From contig JAOWCC010000936.1 of NCBI GenBank assembly GCA_030867875.1, positions 12,098,095 through 12,162,094 of the forward strand: 64,000 bases of DNA, written 5' to 3'. Every line of letters starts with the position of its first letter. Positions within the stretch are counted from its first letter, which is position 1. Under the pieces are notes generated by a model. That model was given only the letters and a program-made list of their open reading frames with translations, ran no database searches and was not told where the DNA came from. A program made the translations under genes and the position numbers. Origin of the DNA: Actinernus sp. WN-2022 (lineage: Eukaryota; Cnidaria; Anthozoa; Actiniaria; Actinernidae). Below are positions 46,642 through 55,377 of this stretch, piece by piece.

Positions 46642-47424
46642 ATGTGTGTGTGCAACGAAGAATGGTGTTTCTTATGTATGCTTGAGGAACCATATCTTCC
46701 AACAGTAGCTCCAGCCCAATGGCGCGTCAAAGATGAACAACTATATATGCCACAAGAACACGCAGATTACCTTCCAAAGCCAGAATACGTCAACCAACAA
46801 AAAGAATTACCACTTAGTACTTCACCATGTTATCAAGACCCATTATCACGATACCAACTCTGCTATCTTAAAGGCGGTGGTGGAAGTGGCAAAACTACGA
46901 GAGCAATATAACTCTTTCGAACGAGAAATCCCATAGTATTCACTCCAACCAATCGATTAGCCAAAGAGATGCGTGATAGAGGTGTGCAATCTCAAACCTA
47001 TCATAGTTTCTTTCGTTATTGTGGTGTCAAAAGAGTACGAGTAACAGATGAAGATCTCGAATCTCTCCAGTCTTTGCCAAAATATAGAAATCAATCAATC
47101 AAAGTTTGGAATGCGAAAAAGGATTGGACTCAAGGTAACGATCTCATCTTATCGATAAACACCGACGTGGATCCCGGACTCGATATCTATGGAAACGATG
47201 AGGAACCAGAAGAGATAGTATTCGTTGCTCGAAAATATGGCGATCCACTACATTATCCTGGATCTGAAACTCTTGGACCTCACATATCAGATAAAGAATG
47301 GACACCCGATCGGTTGGGTCAGAAATACATACCTAAAGTTATAATTTGGGATGAAGTTTGTACGGTGCCTCGTGCAATCCTAGAGATATTTCTCATCGCG
47401 TAGAATCCTATTGTTTTCGGCGAC
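46642..47424 (+). pseudogene. SF1-type helicase, N-terminal half
   Basis: A Walker A motif CYLKGGGGSGKTT lies at about 46861-46905, followed after an in-frame stop (46909-46911) by VFTPTNRLAKEMRDRGV (motif Ia) and SQTYHSFFRYCG. Walker B with the DE pair is in VIIWDEVCTVPRAI at about 47338-47379. A second stop (TAG, 47401-47403) precedes NPIVFGD, the start of motif III. The pattern fits SF1 helicases of the Pif1/RecD-like group. The sequence follows the polymerase frame without a clear start codon, so the two may once have been one polyprotein. Confidence 0.75.
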
Positions 47425-47427
47425 ATG

Positions 47428-49030
47428 CACTTGCGGTCGCTAATCAGATGTGAGATGGGAATTATTATGATACGCCTGATTAGATATTCAGTAAAGCGCT
47501 TTCGATTGGCTGTTAGGGAGTACTTCAGGGAATACCTCGTTCCAATACCGGCTAAAGCGCCTTTCAATCAACTGTCATCACACTCATCATGGGACTAACG
47601 AAGTCCCAGAGCTCGTTAATTGTTTTCTATGGGTCTACTAACAAGTGCCAAACAATAAGAGCCAAAAAGGCCCACCGCAAAATCAATTTACTCACAGATA
47701 AAAACACACGTTCTAAAACTGCCTTACGGTAACCAGACGACATTCATTAGGCACATCTTTAGGTGCAGCATTTTTTCATTATCGGCATAGGTTCTGCATA
47801 AACTCCTTCAAAATCCCTAAGCTTAAGAGGAGTGGTAGTTAAATTCCCTTAGCTTTATTATTAGTGATTTTCATTAGCCCGTTAAACAAAATGTAATAGA
47901 GCGTAATAGTAAAATAAACACACACACACAAAATATAATTCAAGCGTAATATTAGAGCTAAATACTCTAGTATCTATTTCACAAGTTTATGAAAATCACT
48001 GTCTCCGAGTTAAAAAAAAGGTATAAAAGCGACGTGCGTATTAGACACTGTAAAATTACCAGATTGTTTAATATACTGTTTCTATCACCTCGGCGGTCAC
48101 TGCGAATGTGACTTCTAGAAAAAAAATGAAGGATCCTTAGTAAACCTCTTTCATTAAACCTGTTTCATTAAATATTTGGGTTGTTTGCGCTTCCAAGTTT
48201 TATTTTCACTAGCCGCTTTCAATGTTTGCTCTATTTTTCAGTTTCATCGGCCGATCAGATATGGGTCATAGACGGAAACAGCTATATATTGACTATAACG
48301 TTAAGCTACGGTAGAACGGAAGTATTTATTTGAAACTCTACTCGAACTCAAAACCTAGGTTTTTCACCATAGCAATTATTACAGATTTTTTCGCCTCATT
48401 AGGTTTGTTCGAGCGCCAAATTCGATTTGGATTAATAACTTCAGATTACAATAGAGCTTCTGGTCAACGTGTGCTCCATTGTCTTTGGAGGGGGAGCTAA
48501 GACGATCAATGAAATTGCCGCGCGAAGTTTTAAAGGAACAAATTAGCATTTTGAGCAGTTCGCTTGGAAAAATCGAAATTGAGAAGTGAAATATTCAATA
48601 AATTGCGCCAAGAAAAGAGATATAGTTTTATGAAGCCGTGATCTCACTTTTGCCGTTTGTCGCATTTTGATCGAGCCAGATTTCGCCGAGAAAATAGACT
48701 TTTTAACTTTGCCCCATACTAATAATTACTAATATACAGAAATTTCGCTTGCAATTTGAGAAGCTTAATATTTGCGCTATACTTTTAGTTATCCCCGCAA
48801 ATTGTTTATGACTATTTCATCTCCGAAATGCCGTGTGTCGCATATGTATACCGCTAGTCCATTTTACGTAATCAGAGAGTTTTCTAACAGCACTTTAGCT
48901 TTCGGCCCCGTTTTCTCTGTTACGATTGACTAATTATCTTTTGAATCTGGCGGTGGCGGCTTAGAAAAGTCCCGGATGTGTCGCCCCATTCTGCCCGATG
49001 TTTGATGGCTCAATCACAAATGTGTCCAAG
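47428..49030. mobile_element. 1.6-kb insertion splitting the helicase
   Basis: Helicase coding sequence stops after GTTTTCGGCGACAT (about 47427) and resumes at GGCGATCATGGCCAACC (about 49041). The repeated GGCGAYMAT-like sequence at both edges may be a diverged target duplication of about 8 bp. The insert is AT-rich, noncoding, and has no terminal inverted repeat that I can find, so its class and exact ends are uncertain. A CACACACA run occurs at 47919. Confidence 0.6.
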
Positions 49031-49043
49031 TAATTTGTTGTGG

Positions 49044-49818
49044 CGATCATGGCCAACCTCCTCCAATAGCAGGTGACTCTCCACATGATTGGCTTCGAGA
49101 ACGAGCTAACTACTACGAAGAGATAGATACCGACTATAGAGCGAAAGACGACGAACTCAAAGCATTGAAAAAGCGAATTCGCCTTCAACCTGATAAATTT
49201 CAGTGTGAACAGATTCGTCGCTCTCTACCTAGTTGTCTCGAATGGAACCAATTCGTTCTATCTTGGATGCCATGTGACGTCATATTGACAAGTCGTCAGA
49301 AAGTTCGAGATCACGTACATAATCTATTATTCCAACGACACAAAGAGAATTTCCCAGACATCCTCGTACCTTTATTATATCATCCTCGAGATAGTCGTAG
49401 GCAAAATATCCCTATAACCATTCCAGGTACTAATAAGATAGAAACGCTCGTCTCGAATGATATCGTAAACGTCACTGTGAGTGCGGCGGAAGATATCTAT
49501 TCCAAAAAGGAGTCCGATTGGCGACTTGGTTATGCGGCGACGATCCATTCTAGCCAAGGTCTCACAATTCATAATCCCAAGAAAGTATGGATCATTGATG
49601 ATTATCTTGGGTGGGCCAATCTCGCCTATCTCGCCGTATCAAGAGTGGAATATATAAGTCAACTTGGACGAGTTAATTGTCCTATAGAACAAATTCAAGA
49701 TCATCCATCGTCATCCCACCAACAGATTCGAAAAGTCATCTGTAGGAAGCTCTTGAGCTATAAACATAGTGATAAATCTAAGGGATTCCAAGGGTACGTT
49801 CAACTTAAGGATCTGTGA
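49044..49818 (+). pseudogene. SF1-type helicase, C-terminal half
   Basis: After the insertion the frame resumes with motif III-like PPPIAGDSPHDWLRERANYY. It runs to WRLGYAATIHSSQGLTIHNP (motif V) and ANLAYLAVSRVEYISQLGRV (motif VI with the arginine). These are the ordered C-terminal motifs of the helicase begun at 46642. The frame ends at a TGA at 49816, but an overlapping frame continues into an HNH domain. Confidence 0.8.
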
Positions 49819-50122
49819 TGTCTTGCATCTCAAGGAAGTTCAAAACAACTGTTGTGATGCATGTAATATAGAATTGCTATGGAATTATACTTCATGGGAT
49901 CCGCAACAATTCTGAGTCGATAGGTTAGATAACTCTATGGGACACACTCGCGACAACGTTAGGTTGACATGTCTCGAATGTAACGTAAGAAGAGGAGCGG
50001 CACCACTAACGGATGAGAACGCTATCAGGTGGAAACATGGTATCTCTGGGAATAAGAAGGAGCTCTTCGCGAACTACGCGTTATTTGTGGTATCGTCAAA
50101 TAGTAAAGGACTGGCCCATTAA
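49801..50122 (+). pseudogene. HNH-type endonuclease domain downstream of helicase
   Basis: Shifting frame at about 49800 gives CDACNIELLWNY, then after a TGA (about 49914) VDRLDNSMGHTRDNVRLTCL followed by ECNVRRG. Two C-x2-C pairs around a D-R-x-D-N...G-H-T-x-x-N-V core are the zinc-finger HNH/endonuclease VII-like fold. It would be the C-terminal domain of the replication protein or a separate small gene. The frame shift and stop make it inactive. Its end overlaps the integrase on the other strand. Confidence 0.65.
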
Positions 50123-51020
50123 GCCTGATTACGACGCGTCTTTGTTGGTATATGGATAGAGACCAAATTGGGTCGGTTGCACGACGTCGACCACCTTCCA
50201 ATTCAACAGGAGCGTATAGATATCGAACGAAAACGCCAAATGGAAGTCTTTGTTCTTTGAGACCGATTGGTCTATTATGTGCGGGTTCTGATGGCTTTGA
50301 TTCGATTCCATCTTTGGTAATTGCTATGGATGGTTCTTTCCCTGTCAAACGTGTAACCTCATTATTCAATGCTTCAACTACCATTGGTAAACGAACTACC
50401 CATTCGACAGACCTATCGTCATTTCCTTGTGAAGTAAGTACCATTTCTTGAGCATATTGGTGTCCACATAATCTCTCAGCTAGCGTACGATTAAATCGTT
50501 CAACTATTGCTTGATCCCGGTGTATATCAACTCTTCCACGTCTTACAGAGACTTTATGTTTATCAAGTAGCGAAGACATCGTTCCCATGAATTCTCCACC
50601 AGGATCGACTTGCAATAACTTTGGCCATGTTAGTGTACTTCTCTTGTAGATTCGTTCAAATGCCGCAGCAACCTCTTTAGATTCTTTAGTTGCTAATGGT
50701 TCGGCCTCTTTGTATCTTGACGCGATATCCACAATCGTCAACGCATACTTATATAGCTTTCTTCCACGTCCAGGTCGATCATAAGGTAGGAATATCAAAT
50801 CAGCGTGGCGAACTTCATTTGGTATAGATATATCGAATTTAGGTCGCGGCACGTATCTTGGTGCTGGTAAGTAAATCTGCCATATAGATTGCTTTTCCAA
50901 CCATAAAATACGAACTGTATCTTCAGAAATACCAGTCGCATTGGAAAGATGTTTAATAGCTGATAGACCTTTCCAATAACCGCCCGGACTATAGTATCGT
51001 AAACTTAGTTTAGCGTCCAT
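50025..51020 (-). CDS. rve-family (DDE) integrase of the Polinton
   Basis: The 331-residue protein is almost the full size of a Polinton integrase. The N-terminal 40 residues look like a helix-turn-helix (AIKHLSNATGISEDTVRIL). The retroviral-type core has D74 (RHADLIFLP), D139 (LLQVDPGGEF) and E174 (AIVERFNRTL), a D-D-35-E spacing. A C-terminal SH3-like part contains RRATDPIWSLSIY. It would catalyse insertion of the element ends into host DNA. The start at 51020 follows a (TA)n run. The last 30 residues overlap the HNH remnant on + and look less conserved, so the true C-terminus may have been altered by a frameshift near 50110. Confidence 0.85.
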   Translation of the reverse strand: MDAKLSLRYYSPGGYWKGLSAIKHLSNATGISEDTVRILWLEKQSIWQIYLPAPRYVPRPKFDISIPNEVRHADLIFLPYDRPGRGRKLYKYALTIVDIASRYKEAEPLATKESKEVAAAFERIYKRSTLTWPKLLQVDPGGEFMGTMSSLLDKHKVSVRRGRVDIHRDQAIVERFNRTLAERLCGHQYAQEMVLTSQGNDDRSVEWVVRLPMVVEALNNEVTRLTGKEPSIAITKDGIESKPSEPAHNRPIGLKEQRLPFGVFVRYLYAPVELEGGRRRATDPIWSLSIYQQRRVVIRLNGPVLYYLTIPQITRSSRRAPSYSQRYHVST

Positions 51021-51021
51021 T

Positions 51022-51022
51022 G

Positions 51023-51050
<28 letters not shown>
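51022..51050. repeat. (TA)n microsatellite before integrase start
   Basis: About 14 TA units lie directly upstream of the integrase ATG. Confidence 0.9.
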
Positions 51051-51053
<3 letters not shown>

Positions 51054-51073
51054 TTCTAACCTTCAATAAGCAG

Positions 51074-51124
51074 GAAAAAAGATTAAAGACTCATCAGACC
51101 AATGAGTTCTTAATCTTTTTTTTA
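51074..51124. terminator. Hairpin with A/T-rich stem between two - strand genes
   Basis: AAAAAAGATTAAAGACTCAT pairs with ATGAGTTCTTAATCTTTTTT across a 7-base loop. It lies between the 3' end of the 51371-51799 gene and the start of the integrase. Hairpins at gene ends mark transcript ends in some large DNA viruses; that role here is inference. Confidence 0.45.
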
Positions 51125-51148
51125 TACGTATTTTTTCGTATTGCGTCA

Positions 51149-51215
51149 TAATAATAATAATTCTACATTTATATAGCGCCTTAATCCGCTTTACATATAT
51201 AGGCGTAGGTGTTGG
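51149..51215 (-). mobile_element. LINE/SINE 3'-tail fragment
   Basis: AATAATAATAATTCTACATT continuing into TATATAGCGCCTTAATCC resembles, in reverse, the 3' end of the LINE near 38560 (GCGCTATATAAGTG, TTATTATT). It is probably a short retroposed piece in the intergenic gap. Confidence 0.5.
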
Positions 51216-51247
51216 ACAATCAAACTTATTGGGCGAACATAATATGC

Positions 51248-51365
51248 GTGTAACTTCCTAGTAAGTGATCTAGTAGCTTCTTAGTAACTTCCTAGTGGCT
51301 TCCTAGTAACTTCCTAGTAATCTCACCGAACGTAAAAAATCTCACCGAACGTAAAAAAGTTCGTT
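51248..51365. repeat. AACTTCCTAGT short tandem repeats
   Basis: About six imperfect copies of TAACTTCCTAG are followed by two copies of AATCTCACCGAACGTAAAAA. They fill the gap 3' of the 51371-51799 gene. Confidence 0.75.
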
Positions 51366-51370
51366 TTTTT

Positions 51371-51799
51371 TTAAGTAGATCTATATCCAACGACTAACGT
51401 TAGCATTCCACCTCCGACATAGACCAACTCACCCGTCCTCTGCGAACTTGATGGTTGATAGTAGTCTGATAAACGAGGTTCTCTCATTTCTTTGAATTGT
51501 TGTAGTTGCTTACGTAGTTTATTGGATCGTAGGAAAGCGCGATTAGTGTCGTTTTGAGAATCGTACTCACTACGTTCTAGACCTTCCTGTTCTTGCGCAT
51601 GATCGTATAGTCTTTGACGTTGTTTATTATAAGCAATCGTGGCAGCCGTTTTTTCCTCTAGTGCCCTGTCGTGTCTTTCTCGTTCTATAGCAGCCCTATC
51701 ACCTTCTCCAGAAAACATCTTAGCGAGTACACCACCACCAGTGAATGCCGTCGCATTTAAAACAGCTCCGAAAATTCCCGCCAACGTTGCCATGAGCAC
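51371..51799 (-). CDS. Conserved Polinton protein with LSDYYQPS motif
   Basis: The 142-residue protein has a small-residue hydrophobic N-terminus (LAGIFGAVLNATAFTGGGVL), a long charged helical middle (ERERHDRALEEK to SNKLRKQLQQF) and a C-terminal EPRLSDYYQPSSSQRTGELV followed by a hydrophobic GGGMLTLVVG. The L-S-D-x-Y-x-P-S-x-x-Q-x-x-G-E pattern is, to my recollection, shared by a small protein of other Polinton elements; its role in the particle is unknown. It starts one base after the stop of the 51800 gene, consistent with a compact gene cluster. Confidence 0.7.
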   Translation of the reverse strand: MLMATLAGIFGAVLNATAFTGGGVLAKMFSGEGDRAAIERERHDRALEEKTAATIAYNKQRQRLYDHAQEQEGLERSEYDSQNDTNRAFLRSNKLRKQLQQFKEMREPRLSDYYQPSSSQRTGELVYVGGGMLTLVVGYRST

Positions 51800-52021
51800 T
51801 CACGAATCGGCCCGTATATACTTTTGCTCTTCTAGATATTGCTTTGCTGCTAGACTACCAGCCAACACCGCTATCCACTTTATGTTATTCAAGATAGAAA
51901 CAGAAGGTTCGTTGAGCATAGGTTCTTTTGCCACTTTTGTTGCAACCCACCCAATACCTGTAGCGAGTCCAGTAATTATAGCGGCGTCAGTCACCGTTTT
52001 CATTAATTTATTCTCTACCAT
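51800..52021 (-). CDS. Small Polinton membrane protein
   Basis: The 73-residue protein has two hydrophobic stretches, DAAIITGLATGIGWVATKV and IKWIAVLAGSLAAKQYL, separated by AKEPMLNEPSVSILNN. The K-E-P-M...N...A-V-x-A-G-S-x-A-x-K-x-Y-L-E pattern recurs in Polinton-type elements as far as I recall. It is likely a virion or host membrane protein. It directly abuts the 51371 gene. Confidence 0.7.
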   Translation of the reverse strand: MVENKLMKTVTDAAIITGLATGIGWVATKVAKEPMLNEPSVSILNNIKWIAVLAGSLAAKQYLEEQKYIRADS

Positions 52022-52064
52022 TGCGATACTATAGCATATGATCTATGGTCCTAGTCTTTAAATG

Positions 52065-52403
52065 TTATTCCATATCGGGCAATGTCGCCTTGGTGGGCGC
52101 TATGTGTTCGTTGGTATGCGTAGTTGGTTTAACTTTGTAGATGCGATATTGGTAGTACAGACCAACTAATGCGATGCCCACTCCCACGATCGCTAGAGTG
52201 GTATTGGTATTTGTAATTGGTTCGGCATCAACCACTTTCGATGATTCCTCTTCACGTTCCAACTCCAGCTTTTGAGCCTCTCTGGCAAGTTTATTGTTTG
52301 CCGCAATTTTATGTCCAGCGGCAACGCGTTTTGGATTCTTTTCTTTTTTCTCAGGCACAGTCTTCGGAGGATCTGCAGTTATCCGATCCGTCTGTTCCTC
52401 CAT
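52065..52403 (-). CDS. Small Polinton protein with a C-terminal membrane anchor
   Basis: The start is chosen at 52403 (MEEQTDRITADPPK); an upstream in-frame ATG at 52457 adds residues that look noncoding. The 112-residue product has a basic stretch KNPKRVAAGHKIAANNKLAR, a charged helix, then one transmembrane segment (NTTLAIVGVGIALVGLYYQY) and a short basic tail. The N-P-x-R-V-A-A-G motif is, as I recall, recurrent in Polinton gene sets. Function unknown. Confidence 0.65.
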   Translation of the reverse strand: MEEQTDRITADPPKTVPEKKEKNPKRVAAGHKIAANNKLAREAQKLELEREEESSKVVDAEPITNTNTTLAIVGVGIALVGLYYQYRIYKVKPTTHTNEHIAPTKATLPDME

Positions 52404-52450
52404 CTTGCTTTGATATAGTAGATATATGTGAAGGTTCAATAGGTGTGACA

Positions 52451-52990
52451 CTAACAATTCTTTAACGATGAATATGCCTCGAGTACTACGGTTCTTTCTG
52501 GGTCATCCACTTCATATTCGTCGACTTCGTCATCCTCTTTCCCTGGCGTATAATGTGAAAGAATGTGACACATAACATTAGTTGTCGCTACGAGGGGAAC
52601 TGCTCTGTAAGACAACGACCCAGCCATGGCAGATATCTCGTTTCGGATTATTTGGTCTTCTTGTAGATCCTACAATAGTTCTTGGTGAGAATCTATAGGT
52701 AGCACGTATGCGATTACACGAACTGCTAGACTAAGTGCTCTATTTACTAAACATCCCGTTATTTGCTTTGCTAAGACGGACTGGTATCTAGTATGTAAGC
52801 GTTCTACGTCTTTGTCAGGCAGTTTAGAAATGTCCCCTAGAGATAAATTCTTCCCTAGGTATTCCTTCGTCGTACCAGTTACGGCTAGAATCGAGAGAGC
52901 CTCCCGTTTTTCTGTTTCATTCTCTATTTTAGGTGGTGGACCTGTTACGTCCTCACCAAGTATCTCGAGTATTTCTTTATCGTCCATCAT
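52451..52990 (-). pseudogene. Polinton structural-cluster protein with one in-frame TAG
   Basis: Translation starts at 52990 (MMDDKEILEILGED) and runs 106 codons to a TAG at 52670-52672. The same frame stays open for another 73 codons to 52451 and includes EISAMAGSLSYRAVPLVATT and an acidic GKEDDEVDEYEVDDPERT tail. The part LGDISKLPDKDVERLHTRYQ, then SVLAKQITGCL, is typical of a conserved Polinton protein that normally continues through the position of the stop. So this is one gene of about 179 codons with a premature stop, or it is read through. It overlaps the end of the ATPase by 14 bp. Confidence 0.65.
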
Positions 52991-53204
52991 GGTAATATGT
53001 TATAGGTGCGGGTAGCTCTAACACGACTGCGAAAGGATGTCGTAAACAAAAACATATACGAGCAAACTTATGGGATCGAAGAACTGATCGTAACTCATTA
53101 CATTCTTGCGATCCTCCGTAGTCTTCAAATATCCTTTTACCATCTATAATCGATGCGGTATGAAAGGCAACTACGATAGCTACGTTCTCGCGAAAAGGTT
53201 TGCA
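52977..53204 (-). pseudogene. Packaging ATPase, C-terminal part (after transposon insertion)
   Basis: On the - strand from 53204 the frame reads KPFRENVAIVVAFHTAS, then IFEDYGG and FCLRHPFAVVLELPAP before the stop. This is the C-terminal third of the FtsK/HerA-like A32-type packaging ATPase of Polintons. It is separated from its N-terminal part (62403-62821) by 9.2 kb of transposon. The reading frame on both sides is compatible across the 2-bp target duplication, so the insertion is the only lesion seen in this gene. Confidence 0.85.
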
Positions 53205-53229
53205 CTCAAGCATGTTAAGGCATGGTTTA

Positions 53230-54236
53230 GGCAAAATTTTGACTAAATCAACAAAAAAAAAAAGGTTTACAGAAAAGTAATGAAATAAACTCAAATTTGG
53301 CAGAAAAATACAAATCGACAGTCCGGATCAATTTAGCTATAGACAAGTCAATATATTTGATCACGTGACCTTTTATGTTGGTTTTAATTGGCTGACAAAA
53401 AAATGAAAATGGGGTGACGGAATGACATGCTATGAATATGGAATACAACATTTTTGAAGCTAGAAGTTTCTCCTTATCAGATGTCTGTCCGGAACAGTTG
53501 GTTTTATTGAAGATAAAGTGCCGATTTTTCCCAAAAAATAACGTTCTTGCCATTGTTGGTTCGTTTGTCGTAAATTAAAAATTACTTTTGATGTATATTC
53601 AACCATTCCGGACAGGATGCAATGGAAAAACATCATAACTATATGAAACACTCAAAACATTTAAAGTTTTAATTGATTTCGCCACCCCATTCACCGCTGA
53701 AGTTGATTGCGTGTGATGCTCGATATTGGCCGCCATTTTGTCAACTGATGGCCGTGAAAAATCATATCAGGAAACCCTGGGAGCTAAACGGATTGGTAAC
53801 AACCGTGTACTACACTAAATGGCGGCTCAAATGAGAACTTTCCAGCCAATAGAAGGGCTTGTTTTAAGTTAGAACAAGATGGCGGACGAAAGCGAATGGA
53901 AGAGGAACCTGATAAATAGAACGTAATCACATCTACCAGAAGCTACTAAGAAATAATTTCGTTCCTTCACACCCAGCTTTAATGCTCACTTGATCTATAA
54001 TTGCCAGGAATGGCACTGAATAAAGTACTGGAGACCATTTTCTGCCCGCTGATGTCTTAGTTTTAAGTAGGTTCTTTGCGTGTGAAGCGTTCGCAATTGC
54101 ATACACGATCTTGATTTTTCGTTCCCCTCTCAGCTTTTAACGTGGGATGCTTTAGTACATAGGAAGGCGGTAAACTAAGAAGTGACATGCGCACATGGCA
54201 TGATTCTTTGGCACTGTATTTGAGTTTATTTTCTAA
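53230..54236. promoter_or_regulatory. 5' noncoding region of the transposon
   Basis: About 1 kb between the left TIR and the first ATG should contain the promoter. I see no clear TATA box or repeated binding motif. Short frames here are not convincing. Confidence 0.3.
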
Positions 54237-54423
54237 ATGACGGAGCGAGTTAGCTGTGGATTTGCTAGGGTGTTTTTGTGGGATACAAAAGCAAAAGCTT
54301 TACAGAATTGCAAAACGCTCCCTGCAGAATCGGACTATACATTTAAGAAGCATATCACAAATGAGAGGTTCGCTCTTTACACAGAACAATTCAAAAACTA
54401 CGAACGATTATCGCTTGACAAAG
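54237..54423 (+). CDS. Transposon gene exon 1
   Basis: ATG at 54237 opens 62 codons (MTERVSCGFARVFLWDTKAK and on to YERLSLDK). Exon 1 ends one base later at an AAG/GTATAG donor. The frame runs on to a TAG at 54480 if unspliced. The start is chosen as the first ATG with coding-like sequence; no domain is recognised. Confidence 0.65.
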
Positions 54424-54531
54424 GTATAGTTGACCGTGACAAAAGAGATGGAATAATTATGTTTTACTTACAGTACATGTAGTTAAGTATAGATTTAAAA
54501 CTCAAAAGAACTGTAAATATTTTATTAACAG

Positions 54532-55377
54532 CCACATTCCTCAAAAGCTACAAGATAATAGATGAGACAATTTCCCAGTGGAGACAACCAGCTGACAAAG
54601 AGTCTTATATCAACCAGTTCTCCTCCATAAAATGGTCCAAAACCTCAGAAGTTCGAAGATCCTTCCACACACTTAAAAACTGTACTTGTTGTGAGAGTTT
54701 TCATGCCTCTTTCAGTAATTCCTTTCCTAAAAGCAAGCACCGTATTAAGAAGCCTGGTCCTTTCACTAATATTTCCAACAAAGCAAGTACACTTGTCCCC
54801 AAAAAGGCACAGCCCACCAAAGGAGAACTAAAGTACATAGCTGGAATGATTTTCTCAGAATATGACAAAACCTGCAAGGAAAATCTTGGGAGGTCCTTCA
54901 GCGATGTACTTGTGACATTACCGGAGGCAAATCTCCAGGAAAAGGAGAGTCCAAATGAAAAGAGAATACAGCGACAAAAGGTCCAGCGGGCATTCAAATC
55001 ATCCATAGAAGGTATATGGGAAAGAAACGACGTGGATGCCCACCTTGCTCAGAGAACACCATTCAGTGCGAGAGCTCAGCAAAGGATCCATCAGTCATTT
55101 GAAACAATTGTGGAGGCCAGAGAAAGGTTGGAGAAAACGCCACCAAAAACCAAGAACAGGTCCCACATCCCTAGTGAAGTTATAGGAAACACAGACCAGT
55201 TGCTTGAGGATGTGAAGAACTGGCCCCATGAACCTGTGTGTTGGTCTGCAAAAGCAAGAGAGTATCAAATTAGAGGGAAAGATGACATTTCTACACCACC
55301 TAATGCAGGCCAAATTCTAAAGGCATTTTTGAAGTTAAAGGGGGTTGATATAACTCCACTTCATAGGAACGATGGAG
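54532..55377 (+). CDS. Transposon gene exon 2
   Basis: Acceptor TTAACAG precedes two bases completing the codon from exon 1. The frame is open for 281 codons to an AG/GTGAGC donor. It starts ATFLKSYKIIDETISQWRQP and includes a cysteine cluster CTCCESFH (possible metal site) and a basic helical part (EKRIQRQKVQRAFKSS). A 54-codon open stretch lies upstream of the internal ATG at 54846, so that ATG is not the real start. No known domain is recognised; a DNA-binding role is possible but unproven. Confidence 0.75.
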
